A program made the position numbers and the translations under genes. From Nitrospira sp. (lineage in GTDB: Bacteria; Nitrospirota; Nitrospiria; Nitrospirales; Nitrospiraceae), in contig JADJXO010000013.1 of the NCBI GenBank assembly GCA_016715825.1, forward strand, positions 62,001 to 126,000: a stretch of 64,000 bases of DNA, read 5' to 3'. The notes under the pieces are model-generated. The model did not search any database. It was given only the letters and a program-made list of their open reading frames with translations, and was not told the DNA's origin. Positions 42,699 through 51,128 of this stretch are shown here, piece after piece. Each line of letters opens with the position of its first letter. The stretch's first letter is position 1.

Positions 42699-42711
42699 GC
42701 AAATGATTTGC
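42699..42711 (-). promoter_or_regulatory. Putative Zur operator (GCAAAT-C-ATTTGC type)
   Basis: GCAAATGATTTGC is a perfect 6-1-6 palindrome 14-26 bases downstream of the -10 box of the promoter at 42725-42753, a place where a bound repressor would block transcription. A related site, GCAAAT-A-AATGGC on the minus strand, lies at the zur promoter (56616-56630). Confidence 0.6.
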
Positions 42712-42724
42712 ACTTACGGATCGC

Positions 42725-42753
42725 ATAATACCCTGACCTACAGACAGTTGCAA
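42725..42753 (-). promoter_or_regulatory. Sigma70 promoter of the oxidoreductase/ribosomal protein operon
   Basis: On the minus strand TTGCAA (42748-42753), 17 bases, then TATTAT (42725-42730), about 55 bases before the gene start at 42671. Spacing is ideal and both boxes are near consensus. Confidence 0.7.
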
Positions 42754-42853
42754 GTCTCGTTTACAGCTTACGGCACATGGCGTGTACGACCGCTTGAGAT
42801 CCGCTGTTCCATCGACTGGTACCTGTTACGCCGATTCCGGGCATGTCCGGTCC

Positions 42854-43705
42854 CTACTCCTTACGGCAGTCGACTGTGGTGAATGGCATGGGTTGCCCCT
42901 CAACGATCGGCATGGAAAAACTGGCGGCATGTTGATGGCCGCCGCCTCCATGGGCCTGCGCAATCCGCGAAACATCGGCGCCATCATCTCGAGAACGGAG
43001 GCTGACATACCACCGCCCCTCACGCTCGTACCACACGAGACAAAAAGGATAATCCAAAGCCAAGCGTTCGCCCAACTCGCTGCGGAGGATTGGACTGTGG
43101 ACAGCCGGGACCGTCTCGCCTTCGAAGCGCACCATCACAGCAGTCCGTAGCAGTTTGTCGATAAACTGCTCCTGTGCTCGGAGAATCGCCCGTCCTTCCG
43201 TGACCAAACAGTCCTGCTGCAGCTCGCTCCACACATCAAAGTCAAACGAGTAGGATTCGATCGCCGCATTGATGGCCCGACTCTCTGGCAATTGCCAGTG
43301 ATGCAGATCTTTATCCTGCACATACTGCAAGAGCCAAGGAGCAGACGTCCGATGCGCCCATTCCCATGCGAGCACGGCACCGGACTTGTCTTGTTCGTAA
43401 TGCGTATAGGGCAAATCACCGAGCGCCTGTTTCGCCGAGACGTGATGATCGAGAATCGCCAATGCCGACGCCGTACGAGCCAATTGTTCGATGGTCGGAC
43501 GAGCGTAGCTGAAATCGAGAATCACCAATCGTTTTCCCGCCAGACCATCAGGAGGGGGCTGACCATGCCGAGCCGTCACAAACCGAGCCGTCGAGCAACG
43601 CCTCCAGACCGCCCAGGCTGCGCCAAATCCATCAGGACAATCGGCATGGTAGAGAACCACCTCCGGTTCGAAAAACGGCAGCATGTCCTCTTGACCGGCT
43701 TTCAT
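42854..43705 (-). CDS. DHH-family phosphoesterase-like protein
   Basis: From Met 43705 the protein has 283 residues. Motifs: YHADCPDGFGAAW (motif I, D-x-D variant), VILDFSY, AILDHHVSA (the DHH motif) and a DHHA1-like end AQAHGGGGHQHAASFSMP. Members degrade short oligonucleotides, cyclic dinucleotides or similar phosphodiesters. Metal-dependent (usually Mn). It starts 7 bases after hemB, so it belongs to the pyrC-parA-hemB operon. Confidence 0.8.
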   Translation of the reverse strand: MKAGQEDMLPFFEPEVVLYHADCPDGFGAAWAVWRRCSTARFVTARHGQPPPDGLAGKRLVILDFSYARPTIEQLARTASALAILDHHVSAKQALGDLPYTHYEQDKSGAVLAWEWAHRTSAPWLLQYVQDKDLHHWQLPESRAINAAIESYSFDFDVWSELQQDCLVTEGRAILRAQEQFIDKLLRTAVMVRFEGETVPAVHSPILRSELGERLALDYPFCLVWYEREGRWYVSLRSRDDGADVSRIAQAHGGGGHQHAASFSMPIVEGQPMPFTTVDCRKE

Positions 43706-43712
43706 GACATGG

Positions 43713-44738
43713 TTACCCCTTTGGTTCGAAAACAGGTGGACCAGAAGCCAACAGCCTCGCGGCATCGAGCGCACCGTACGTCACAATCAAATCGGCACCG
43801 GCTCGGTGTATGGCACTGAGCGATTCCAACAACGCCTCTTCGTAGCTGAACAGACCGACTGCCGCGGCAGCCCTGAGCATGGCGTGCTCCCCGCTCACGT
43901 GATAGACCGCGACCGGAAGAGCAGAATGGCTCCGAACGAGAGACACAATGTCCAGATACGGCAAGCCAGGCTTTACCATCAGCCAATCAACACCCTCTGC
44001 TTCATCGAGCGCGATTTCCCGCAGAGCTTCTCGGTGATTTCCTGGGTCCATCTGATAGGTCCGTTTATCACCGATACGCGGCGCGCTCTCCAAGGCTTCG
44101 CGAAACGGTCCATAAAATGCCGAGGCATACTTCACGGCATAGCTGCAGATGCCGACCTGTGGATAACCGGCCCCATCCAACGCACGACGGATCACACCAA
44201 CCCGCCCATCCATCATGTCTGAGGGAGCCACCAGATCCGCTCCGGCCTGCGCTTGGACCACGGCCATCTCCGCCAATAACGGAAGGGTCGCATCATTGTC
44301 GATCCGTCCATCAATCACCACCCCGTCATGCCCATCCGACGAATAGGGATCGAGCGCCACATCACTGAGGATCAGCAGATCCGGAGCCGCAGCCTTCAGG
44401 GCGCGGATCGCCCTCGCCATCAACCCGTCCCGGTTGCGACTCTCTTGCCCTCGCGGGTCCTTGAGGTGATCCGGCACCACCGGAAACAACGCGATACCGG
44501 CGAGGCCGGCGCACGCGGCTTCTGCAACCTGCTCGAGCGCCCGGTCGACCGAGACTCGTGCGCAGCCCGGCATGGAGGCTATCGGCGTCATCTGATCGAC
44601 TCCCTCTTGCACAAACAGAGGCCATATCAGATGCTGTGTAGCGAGCCTATCGGCTGATCGCCTTGCCCGGAGCGCCGCTCGTGTACGATGGATCGGGGAG
44701 GATTCGCAGAGCGCTAGTGGAATCGGGTGAAGGCTCAT
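43713..44738 (-). CDS. hemB: Delta-aminolevulinic acid dehydratase, zinc-independent form
   Basis: From ATG 44738 (ATGA overlap with the parA-like gene) the protein has 341 residues. HemB condenses two aminolevulinate molecules to porphobilinogen. Schiff-base Lys residues are in YAVKYAS and MVKPG. At the active-site metal position, where zinc enzymes have C-x-C and a third Cys, this protein reads SDVALDPYSSDGHDG: Ala/Asp/Asp replace Cys. It is thus the Mg/K-type enzyme, fitting a zinc-starvation set. Whether another hemB exists in the genome cannot be seen. Confidence 0.92.
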   Translation of the reverse strand: MSLHPIPLALCESSPIHRTRAALRARRSADRLATQHLIWPLFVQEGVDQMTPIASMPGCARVSVDRALEQVAEAACAGLAGIALFPVVPDHLKDPRGQESRNRDGLMARAIRALKAAAPDLLILSDVALDPYSSDGHDGVVIDGRIDNDATLPLLAEMAVVQAQAGADLVAPSDMMDGRVGVIRRALDGAGYPQVGICSYAVKYASAFYGPFREALESAPRIGDKRTYQMDPGNHREALREIALDEAEGVDWLMVKPGLPYLDIVSLVRSHSALPVAVYHVSGEHAMLRAAAAVGLFSYEEALLESLSAIHRAGADLIVTYGALDAARLLASGPPVFEPKG

Positions 44739-45334
44739 CCCCAAGACTCCTTCACCAGCTGCATCAGACAGTCGACTGCCCCGGTCGTGAGCGGTTGGCC
44801 TTCCATCACGTTCGACCAGACTGCTTCCCACCGAATGACCGCCGGAGAAATCGTCAATCCCTTACTCTCCACGGCAGCCCGCATAGCCGATGTCGGCCAC
44901 TCAACGACTTGATTCCATAACACCCGCATGGCCGGATTGATCCCTTCACCCCCAAGCATCGCGTGCAAAGCCGCCATACCCTCCAACGCCCAAATGTCGG
45001 GAAAGGATGGGCGAACCGGCACAAACACCCGATCGGCATCCCGCAGAATGCTCGTCGTCATGTCGGAGAGCGTCGGTGGCCCATCGACGACCATCCACTC
45101 GAATCTCGGTGCAAATCTGGCAACCTGGTCGTGCACGATCGGCTGAATCTGAGAGCGGGCCACGACGCGGAACTGTTCTCCCCAGCGGCTCGCCCATTCG
45201 CTTGCCGTGCCTTGCACATCCGCATCCAGCAACAGCACGCGAGCTCCCTGCTCCGCCAACGCCATCGCGGTCGCAATCGCCAGTGTCGTCTTTCCCGTGC
45301 CGCCCTTTTGGTGGAGAAACGCGACCGTGCGCAT
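44735..45334 (-). CDS. ParA/MinD-like ATPase, small
   Basis: The 199-residue protein has the deviant Walker motif HQKGGTGKTT, LLLDADVQGTASEW and WMVVDGPPTLSD, as in the short plasmid ParA/ParF and chromosomal orphan ParA group. No ParB partner is adjacent. Its position between pyrC and hemB with a 9-base gap and an ATGA overlap makes it part of the same transcript. Its role in a zinc island is unclear. Confidence 0.8.
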   Translation of the reverse strand: MRTVAFLHQKGGTGKTTLAIATAMALAEQGARVLLLDADVQGTASEWASRWGEQFRVVARSQIQPIVHDQVARFAPRFEWMVVDGPPTLSDMTTSILRDADRVFVPVRPSFPDIWALEGMAALHAMLGGEGINPAMRVLWNQVVEWPTSAMRAAVESKGLTISPAVIRWEAVWSNVMEGQPLTTGAVDCLMQLVKESWG

Positions 45335-45343
45335 GGATCCCGC

Positions 45344-46663
45344 TCACGCGGCGCGTGGCCACCGATGTCGAATCCGTCCCCCGACGACGGTCATCATCAC
45401 CCGCCCACGCAAACGCCATCCAGCAAACGGTGTATTCCGCCCTTTCGAGTAGAACTGGTCTGGCTCAACCACCCATTCACAGGCACGATCCACGAGGATA
45501 ATGTCGGCTGATACCCCTGGCGCTAGCGTGCCACCCGGCAATCCCAACAAGCCGGCCGGTTTGCTGGTCAAACATTGCACGGCACGCTCCAGAGACAAGA
45601 GGCCCTGCTCGACGAGCCGTAGGGTCAGCGCCAGCGCCGTCTCCAATCCCACGATCCCGAACGGGGCACGCTCCATGCCCCACTGTTTTTCATACTCCGC
45701 GTGCGGGGCATGATCCGTGGCAATGATATCGATTGTGCCATCCGCCAATCCCTCAATCACCGCCGCACGATCCCGCTCACCCCGCAGCGGCGGATTCATC
45801 TTGGCATTCGGTCCTGATCGTCGCACGGCTTCGTCGGTCAGCGTAAAGTGATGTGGACAGGCCTCCGCCGTGACCGACCATCCCTCGGCCTTTGCACGGC
45901 GAATCGCTTCGATCGTGCCGACCGAACTCACATGCGCCACATGCAATCTGGCTCCGGTCTCCCCAGCCAAACGAATATCTCGTTCGACCATCCTGGTTTC
46001 AGACCGAGAAGGAATGGCCGGCCATCCCAGGGCGCGTGAGACCGGGCCTTCGTTCATACAGCCACAACCGGACAGACTGAGATCTTCACAATGATCAATG
46101 ACCGGTAGATCGACCGCTGCCGCTCGCTCCATCGCCTGTCGCATCACCCCATCATCCATCACCGGTCGCCCGTCGTCTGACACCGCGACACAGCCCGCCT
46201 CTTTCAAGGCGCGGAATTCGGTCACCTCACGTCCAACCGACCCCTTGGTAATGGCTCCGATGGGATACACCTTGGCACGATCGGCTTCTCCGGACTTCTG
46301 CTTGATCAACTGCGTGACCGTCGGCTCATCGTTCACCGGCTTCGTGTTCGGCATGCAGCAGATCGAGGTGAAGCCCCCCGCCACGGCCGCCGCCGTGCCG
46401 GTGGCGATCGTTTCCTTATATTCAAAGCCTGGCTCGCGCAGATGGACATGGAGATCGATGAGTCCCGGCAACACCAGCAACCCCGTCACATCCAGGCACG
46501 CTGCCTCCCGGGGAGGAGACACATCCGGTGAGACCACCGCATCGATTACTCCATTTTTGATCCACACATCTGCTTCGCCGTCCCACCGACCCGGATCGAA
46601 GACCCAACCGCCTGCTAGGACAAGGACGACGGGTTCATCCGCCGTGTTTTGTTTATTGACCAT
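45344..46663 (-). CDS. pyrC: Dihydroorotase (type I)
   Basis: The 439-residue amidohydrolase carries DLHVHLREPGFEYKE (H-x-H metal ligands and substrate Arg), SDDGRPVMDDG, VIDHCEDLSL, HVAHVSSVGTIEAI, NPPLRGERDR and ATDHAPH (catalytic Asp). It closes carbamoyl-aspartate to dihydroorotate in pyrimidine synthesis. All metal ligands are intact. Extra dihydroorotase copies are known members of COG0523/Zur neighbourhoods, so this may be a second enzyme able to work with another metal. It is divergent from the His-rich gene at 46733. Confidence 0.93.
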   Translation of the reverse strand: MVNKQNTADEPVVLVLAGGWVFDPGRWDGEADVWIKNGVIDAVVSPDVSPPREAACLDVTGLLVLPGLIDLHVHLREPGFEYKETIATGTAAAVAGGFTSICCMPNTKPVNDEPTVTQLIKQKSGEADRAKVYPIGAITKGSVGREVTEFRALKEAGCVAVSDDGRPVMDDGVMRQAMERAAAVDLPVIDHCEDLSLSGCGCMNEGPVSRALGWPAIPSRSETRMVERDIRLAGETGARLHVAHVSSVGTIEAIRRAKAEGWSVTAEACPHHFTLTDEAVRRSGPNAKMNPPLRGERDRAAVIEGLADGTIDIIATDHAPHAEYEKQWGMERAPFGIVGLETALALTLRLVEQGLLSLERAVQCLTSKPAGLLGLPGGTLAPGVSADIILVDRACEWVVEPDQFYSKGRNTPFAGWRLRGRVMMTVVGGRIRHRWPRAA

Positions 46664-46685
46664 CCGTCACCATCAGCACTAGACT
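46656..46685 (+). promoter_or_regulatory. Candidate promoter of the His-rich protein gene
   Basis: TTGACC (46656-46661), 18 bases, TAGACT (46680-46685), about 47 bases before the ATG. It overlaps the beginning of pyrC. Confidence 0.4.
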
Positions 46686-46732
46686 GGGAGTATGAAATCA
46701 AAGCTATCCTTGCTCACGAAAGGAGTCCCGCG

Positions 46733-47080
46733 ATGAATGCCCACCCCATCCATGAGCATCACGCCCACCAGCACGGAGCGAACTGCGGGCATCCGGCTAT
46801 CGCCCATGACGACCACACCGATTATCTCCATGACGGCCATCTTCACCATCTGCATGGCGACCATGTCGATGAACATGTCCTGGCCGTCAGCTCAACGAAC
46901 CCAGCTGCCTGCACACCGGCCCACGCCTGCGGCAGTCATGATTCCAGCCACCGGCACGGTGCCGGCTGCGGCCATGAGGCCGTGCCCCATGGCGATCACG
47001 TCGACTACTTCGTCGGCGGGCACCTGCATTTCGCCCATGGCGCGCATTGTGATGACCATGGGGTCTTACAACTCGCCTAG
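46733..47080 (+). CDS. His-rich two-repeat metal-binding protein
   Basis: ATG 46733 follows AAAGGAG. The 115-residue protein contains 30 or so His and is built from two related repeats: GANCGHPAIAHDDHTDYLHD with HLHHLHGDHVDEHVL (about 17-52), and GAGCGHEAVPHGDHVDYFVG with HLHFAHGAHCDDHGVL (about 77-113). There is no signal peptide, so it is probably cytoplasmic. Similar short proteins occur in many Proteobacteria without known function; zinc storage or delivery is a fair inference. It is the only plus-strand gene in its part of the island. Confidence 0.75.
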   Translation: MNAHPIHEHHAHQHGANCGHPAIAHDDHTDYLHDGHLHHLHGDHVDEHVLAVSSTNPAACTPAHACGSHDSSHRHGAGCGHEAVPHGDHVDYFVGGHLHFAHGAHCDDHGVLQLA

Positions 47081-47083
47081 AAA

Positions 47084-47647
47084 CTACTCGTCGCTACCGG
47101 TGTGGGGCGCCTGACTCAACGGCGTCCCGGGCACTCCGCTCAGCCGTAGCAGAAACCCGTCCACCTCTGCCGGTCGCATCTGATCGTGCGGGATTTCGAC
47201 TTCGAGAAAAACCCCGTCCCGCAACGCGAAGAGCTCATGCGCGATGCGGTGATGGTCACCTACGCCAACTCCAAACGCCAACACAAAGGCCTCGAGACTA
47301 TTCGGATCCGCACAACAGAGGGAGTAGCCTGAGGCTGGAACATTCGGATGGAAACGATCGACTTCCCGCCAATGCTCCTCGTGGTCCGCCGAGACGTGAA
47401 CGATCCTCCATTCCGGAAGCTGCTCATGGCCACGCTCCTCAAGCTCCACAATCTGCGCAAGGTAGGCATGTTTTTGAATGTTTGGCAATGTCGAGACCAC
47501 GACTAGACCTCGACGAAGTTCGTCGGCCGTGAGCGGCTTGTCGGCCAGCCTGGCGGCTGGAATGACGAACTCGGCGGTCAATCGCTCTCCGCGACGAGGC
47601 ACGTGGCCCAGCAAGTGAATCCGATCGCTGCCGAGTTGCACGGTTCT
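47084..47647 (-). CDS. Thiol peroxidase-like fold protein lacking the catalytic Cys
   Basis: From Met 47647 (MRTVQLGSDRIHLLGHVPRRGERLTAEF) the protein has 187 residues. The order of segments (ADELRRGLVVVSTLPNIQKHAYLAQIVELEE) parallels Tpx/peroxiredoxin, where VPS-x-D-T-P-V-C holds the peroxidatic Cys; here the position reads LPNIQKHA, with no Cys. The later GYSLCCADPNSLEAFVLAFGVGV is also redoxin-like. The catalytic function is probably lost or changed. It ends 3 bases from the convergent His-rich gene. Confidence 0.5.
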   Translation of the reverse strand, partial: RTVQLGSDRIHLLGHVPRRGERLTAEFVIPAARLADKPLTADELRRGLVVVSTLPNIQKHAYLAQIVELEERGHEQLPEWRIVHVSADHEEHWREVDRFHPNVPASGYSLCCADPNSLEAFVLAFGVGVGDHHRIAHELFALRDGVFLEVEIPHDQMRPAEVDGFLLRLSGVPGTPLSQAPHTGSDE

Positions 47648-47856
47648 CATCCTGTCATCCCTCGACTCCATTCCCTATTTTGAACCGTTTCCTCTTGCAG
47701 GCTGTTCAAAAATTTCGTCCCGCAAAGCTCATCGTGTGTCTCGTTGAGCCTCTCGTGTATTTCGCAATCGACGAGCGCTTCACGCGCAGGAGAGCGACAC
47801 GATCGGTCTGCGCATAGCCGCTCCGGCAAAGACAGAAAATGCAGCTGACAGCATGA

Positions 47857-48660
47857 TTAATGCGGCAACATGGTCAACATCGCGATAGTCACCATCCCCG
47901 CGATCATCATGGCAAACTGCCAGACCCCCTTGGCTGCCCCCATCCGCCCATGCAAACCAGGCACGAGGTCGGCCAAGCCGATATAGAGAAAGCTCGCAGC
48001 CGCCACACTGAGGGCATAGGGGACGATGGCCTCCGCATAGGCGAGGCCGCCGTAAGCAGCGACGACACCAACCAATGTCCCCATCCCCGAGAGCGTATTC
48101 CAGAAAAACGCTTTCCAGCGAGAGAAGCCACTTGACAGGAGAATCGTGAAATCGCTCAATTCTTGTGGTACTTCGTGCCCCAATACCGCGAGCGTTGTGA
48201 CGAGACCAAGTCCTGGGGACGCCACACAGGCCGCGCCGATGGCGACGCCGTCCGCCATGTTGTGGACGGCGTCGCCGATCAAGATCAACATGCCAGCCTT
48301 TTTCTCCATCCCGTGGGCATGGTCGTGTTCATGGGGGTGATGGTGGTCTTCCGGAAACTCCCCGTGCGAATGTCGCCAGATCACCGTCCACTCCAGCACA
48401 AAAAACAGGATGAGACCAGCCAAGATCGACAACCCCACTTCGTAGATTGGAATATGTTCCAACGCTTCGGGGATCAGTCCAATGATCGCGGTGGCCAACA
48501 TCGTACCCGTGGCATAACTCAGCAGATACGGCATCGCCCGATGCCGCCAGCCGTCGGGAATAAATAAGACGACGGCAGCGGGGAGCAGAGCCCCGAGGCT
48601 TCCGAGTAGACCCATCAGAATGACGAATCCCCAGGATGATTCGGCAGGAAGAGCCATCAC
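47857..48660 (-). CDS. ZIP-family zinc transporter
   Basis: The 267-residue membrane protein has about eight helices and the ZIP signatures HNMADGVAIGAACVASPG (helix IV) and LAVLGHEVPQELSDF (helix V), with a His-rich cytoplasmic loop before them (HSHGEFPEDHHHPHEHDHAHG). ZIP proteins such as ZupT move Zn or other divalent ions into the cytoplasm. It overlaps the next upstream gene (48657) by 4 bases. Confidence 0.92.
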   Translation of the reverse strand: MMALPAESSWGFVILMGLLGSLGALLPAAVVLFIPDGWRHRAMPYLLSYATGTMLATAIIGLIPEALEHIPIYEVGLSILAGLILFFVLEWTVIWRHSHGEFPEDHHHPHEHDHAHGMEKKAGMLILIGDAVHNMADGVAIGAACVASPGLGLVTTLAVLGHEVPQELSDFTILLSSGFSRWKAFFWNTLSGMGTLVGVVAAYGGLAYAEAIVPYALSVAAASFLYIGLADLVPGLHGRMGAAKGVWQFAMMIAGMVTIAMLTMLPH

Positions 48661-48953
48661 GAGCGTTTCTTTTCCCGATAATCTGCATATCGCTGTTCAC
48701 AGGAAGTACCCGAGGGATCTCCCAGGAACCGTGACCACTCACTATGGGTGGAAACATCGACACCCTCGGCTCGAGCTTCCCGCTGAAGGACAACCTGAAG
48801 GTCAAGGAGTAGGTCAGACTCGTCGATGTCGGCTCCTGAATCGGTCCGCAACTGGGAGAACAGCGCTTGGTAGATGCGCTTGAGTTCATCAAGTGAACAA
48901 TCGAGGGCAAAGCGGCTCTGCTGTTTGGTGATGTGTGATTCCAACGGAGACAT
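48657..48953 (-). CDS. Small acidic protein, unknown
   Basis: The 98-residue protein is hydrophilic and helical (CSLDELKRIYQALFSQLR; DESDLLLDLQVVLQREARAEGVDV; CEQRYADYREKKRS). No family recognised. It is translationally coupled to the ZIP gene (4-base overlap) and follows a COG0523 gene by 49 bases, so it belongs to the zinc set by context. Confidence 0.6.
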   Translation of the reverse strand: MSPLESHITKQQSRFALDCSLDELKRIYQALFSQLRTDSGADIDESDLLLDLQVVLQREARAEGVDVSTHSEWSRFLGDPSGTSCEQRYADYREKKRS

Positions 48954-49002
48954 AGCGCTCCTCGATCTCTCTGTCTGTCCGTTCGTGCGCGATCGCGACC
49001 TG

Positions 49003-49923
49003 TCAGGCTGACAGCAGACAGGTCCGGAGTGTTCGATGACAGTGCGCGTGATTGTAATTTCGGCCGATCAATATCAGGGCCGGATCTGGTTCCTGTCGAA
49101 ACCGAACCACGCCGATCCACCGTGTGACCGGGGAGGCATACTGAATCTCGTATAGCTCCTGCTCACCAGAAAACCGGCAGACCCCTTTGACCCGATCAAG
49201 GCCGACCGGAAGGTGGTCGAACCACTCGGTAAATCGACCTCGATGCAGCGGCCCGGCCAGGGGAATCGTCGTCACCATCGGATGCGCACGCGTCGATCCA
49301 AACGCCACATTTCCGACTCGTCGTTTGGGTCGCTGTTCGTACGGTCGGAGCAGCGACTTAGGGTCCACGGCCGCCTGCGACACCTGCCACAGCCTGGCGT
49401 GCCCCCTATCACGAACGATCGCCGTTCGAAATCGCTCCTGTTCCACAGCGGAGTAGAGATCTTGCTTGTTCACGATCACTTCGTCCGCATATTGCACCAA
49501 AGCTGTATAGCGTGAGCCAATGGGACGCCCGTCAGACGGAACGATCGGTTCGATGACCGCGATCACTTTCTCCAGCCGTACCAAAGCGAGACACACTGAG
49601 TCGGTCACGGCCTCGATGACTTCTTCGATGGCTGCGATTCCCGAGCACTCAAGCACCACCACATCGACCTCCTGTTGCTCTACAAGCTCGGCCAGGCCCT
49701 CTCCAATCCCGTCACGGGCATCGCAACAGACACAGCCTCCGGTGATGTTTCGGACTGCAGCGGCTGACCCGTCTGCATGAGCGCCATCCAGACTGATCGC
49801 ACCGGCCTCGTTCATCAGGACGCCGACCCGCTTACCGGCACCGCACCAGAACGCGAGCAGCCGCATCAGCAACGTCGTCTTGCCAGCCCCCAGCGGACCG
49901 CAGATTACGTAGAGCGGGACCAT
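49003..49923 (-). CDS. COG0523 metal-chaperone GTPase, copy 3
   Basis: Starting at Met 49923 (MVPLYVICGPLGAGKTT) gives 306 residues; Met 49935 is an alternative. Motifs: GPLGAGKTT, GVLMNEAGAISLDG, ITGGCVCCDARDG, LECSGIAA and NKQD, with the short CobW-C end (GVCRFSGEQELYEIQYAS). It is the close relative of copy 1 at 25305. It follows the PEP-CTERM gene by about 240 bases. Confidence 0.88.
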   Translation of the reverse strand: MVPLYVICGPLGAGKTTLLMRLLAFWCGAGKRVGVLMNEAGAISLDGAHADGSAAAVRNITGGCVCCDARDGIGEGLAELVEQQEVDVVVLECSGIAAIEEVIEAVTDSVCLALVRLEKVIAVIEPIVPSDGRPIGSRYTALVQYADEVIVNKQDLYSAVEQERFRTAIVRDRGHARLWQVSQAAVDPKSLLRPYEQRPKRRVGNVAFGSTRAHPMVTTIPLAGPLHRGRFTEWFDHLPVGLDRVKGVCRFSGEQELYEIQYASPVTRWIGVVRFRQEPDPALILIGRNYNHAHCHRTLRTCLLSA

Positions 49924-50166
49924 GAGGGACCTCATCCTTGCAATACGACAAGATCTCTCCGGAAGCACCTTCCCACCGTTGTACAGCTGCTGGACTTTGG
50001 ACGAAGCTTGCACTGCACGGTCATGATTCCATCCAGGTCTATCGAACTGTTTGGCATCGTAGAAAACGGAGATGCACCCCTGGCGGCTGCTTCGGCATGA
50101 ACCGTCGCAGCCGCCAGCGACTCGGATGAACTAGTACGTAGTCCTTCCTGTGAACCGATTAAACGA

Positions 50167-51039
50167 TCAGAATGAGGCCGCCATCTTGCGACGTGCCAAG
50201 CTCGCCAATCCAATTGGGCCACTGCCGAATAGCCATGCGGCAGCCGGCAGGGGCACTGGCGCAAAGTCCATATGAAAGGTTCCGGAGTTTTTCAGTGTTC
50301 CGTTCAAATCGATCAAGCGAAAGGCAGCGGAGTACCGCTCCTCCGTATCGTCCATGGTGAAGAATCCTGGCTGAAATGACAGGAGGTTCCCATCACCCAA
50401 CTCATAGGTCTCTCCGATCGTCGAGAGAATAGACGTTCCTGTGTCATCCGCTACTTGAAGCCCGGGCGTCACCTCTACCAACTCCAAGGCCACATTGGTG
50501 TTGTCCAGCGCTCCCGCCCACCGATTGCCCGAACTCGTGAACAAAAAGTGTTCGAGCGTTCCCGGGCTGGCCGAGCTCAAGCTTTGCGTCGACTCCCATT
50601 GCAGATCGCTGTATTCCAACCCTGGCACAGCTTGACTGACCCATTTGCTGGCTTCCGCCCCCTGACCCGGGAATAAGGGCAACGGAGCCTGATTCGTGAA
50701 GGTCTCCGGAATGCGATTGTTCGTATTAGTGTTATTCACGGTTGGCGAGGCAGCCGGGCCGGAATAGCTCCAGGCCCCGATCCCATGATAGTGACTGTTG
50801 GCCGGATTGGTTTCGTCGGGATGCGCAAACAGAAACGTCAGTCGACCAAAGTTTGGATTTGAAAGACCGGCGTACGTGCCGCTCGAAATCGTCTCTTGAC
50901 GATCAACCCCGATGTAGAACTCCACCAGGCTAGCCTGGGCCATACCGGCCCAACTGACCGTCGCACTGAGCACAGCTGTCCAGACCCATCTGATCGGCCA
51001 CTGCTTCCATCTCACTCCCGTACCCTCTGATCTATCCAT
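50167..51039 (-). CDS. all3515-type PEP-CTERM secreted protein
   Basis: From ATG 51039, behind TGGAGGA, the 290-residue protein has a signal peptide (WPIRWVWTAVLSATVSWAGMAQA) and a beta-rich body (VEFYIGVDRQETISSGTYAGLSNPNFGRLTFLFAHP, then HYHGIGAWSY). The C-terminal sorting signal VPLPAAAWLFGSGPIGLASLARRK is a PEP-CTERM variant processed by exosortase. It matches my memory of the all3515 family, which is repressed by Zur in the cyanobacterium Anabaena. Its surface role is unknown. Confidence 0.75.
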   Translation of the reverse strand: MDRSEGTGVRWKQWPIRWVWTAVLSATVSWAGMAQASLVEFYIGVDRQETISSGTYAGLSNPNFGRLTFLFAHPDETNPANSHYHGIGAWSYSGPAASPTVNNTNTNNRIPETFTNQAPLPLFPGQGAEASKWVSQAVPGLEYSDLQWESTQSLSSASPGTLEHFLFTSSGNRWAGALDNTNVALELVEVTPGLQVADDTGTSILSTIGETYELGDGNLLSFQPGFFTMDDTEERYSAAFRLIDLNGTLKNSGTFHMDFAPVPLPAAAWLFGSGPIGLASLARRKMAASF

Positions 51040-51128
51040 CGTATCCTCCAGGGTTGTTCTGAATAGCCCGACGAGCCCCATGCTTGTGGGTGTCAGCCCG
51101 CATTGAGCCAACCTCATGATGTAACTGA

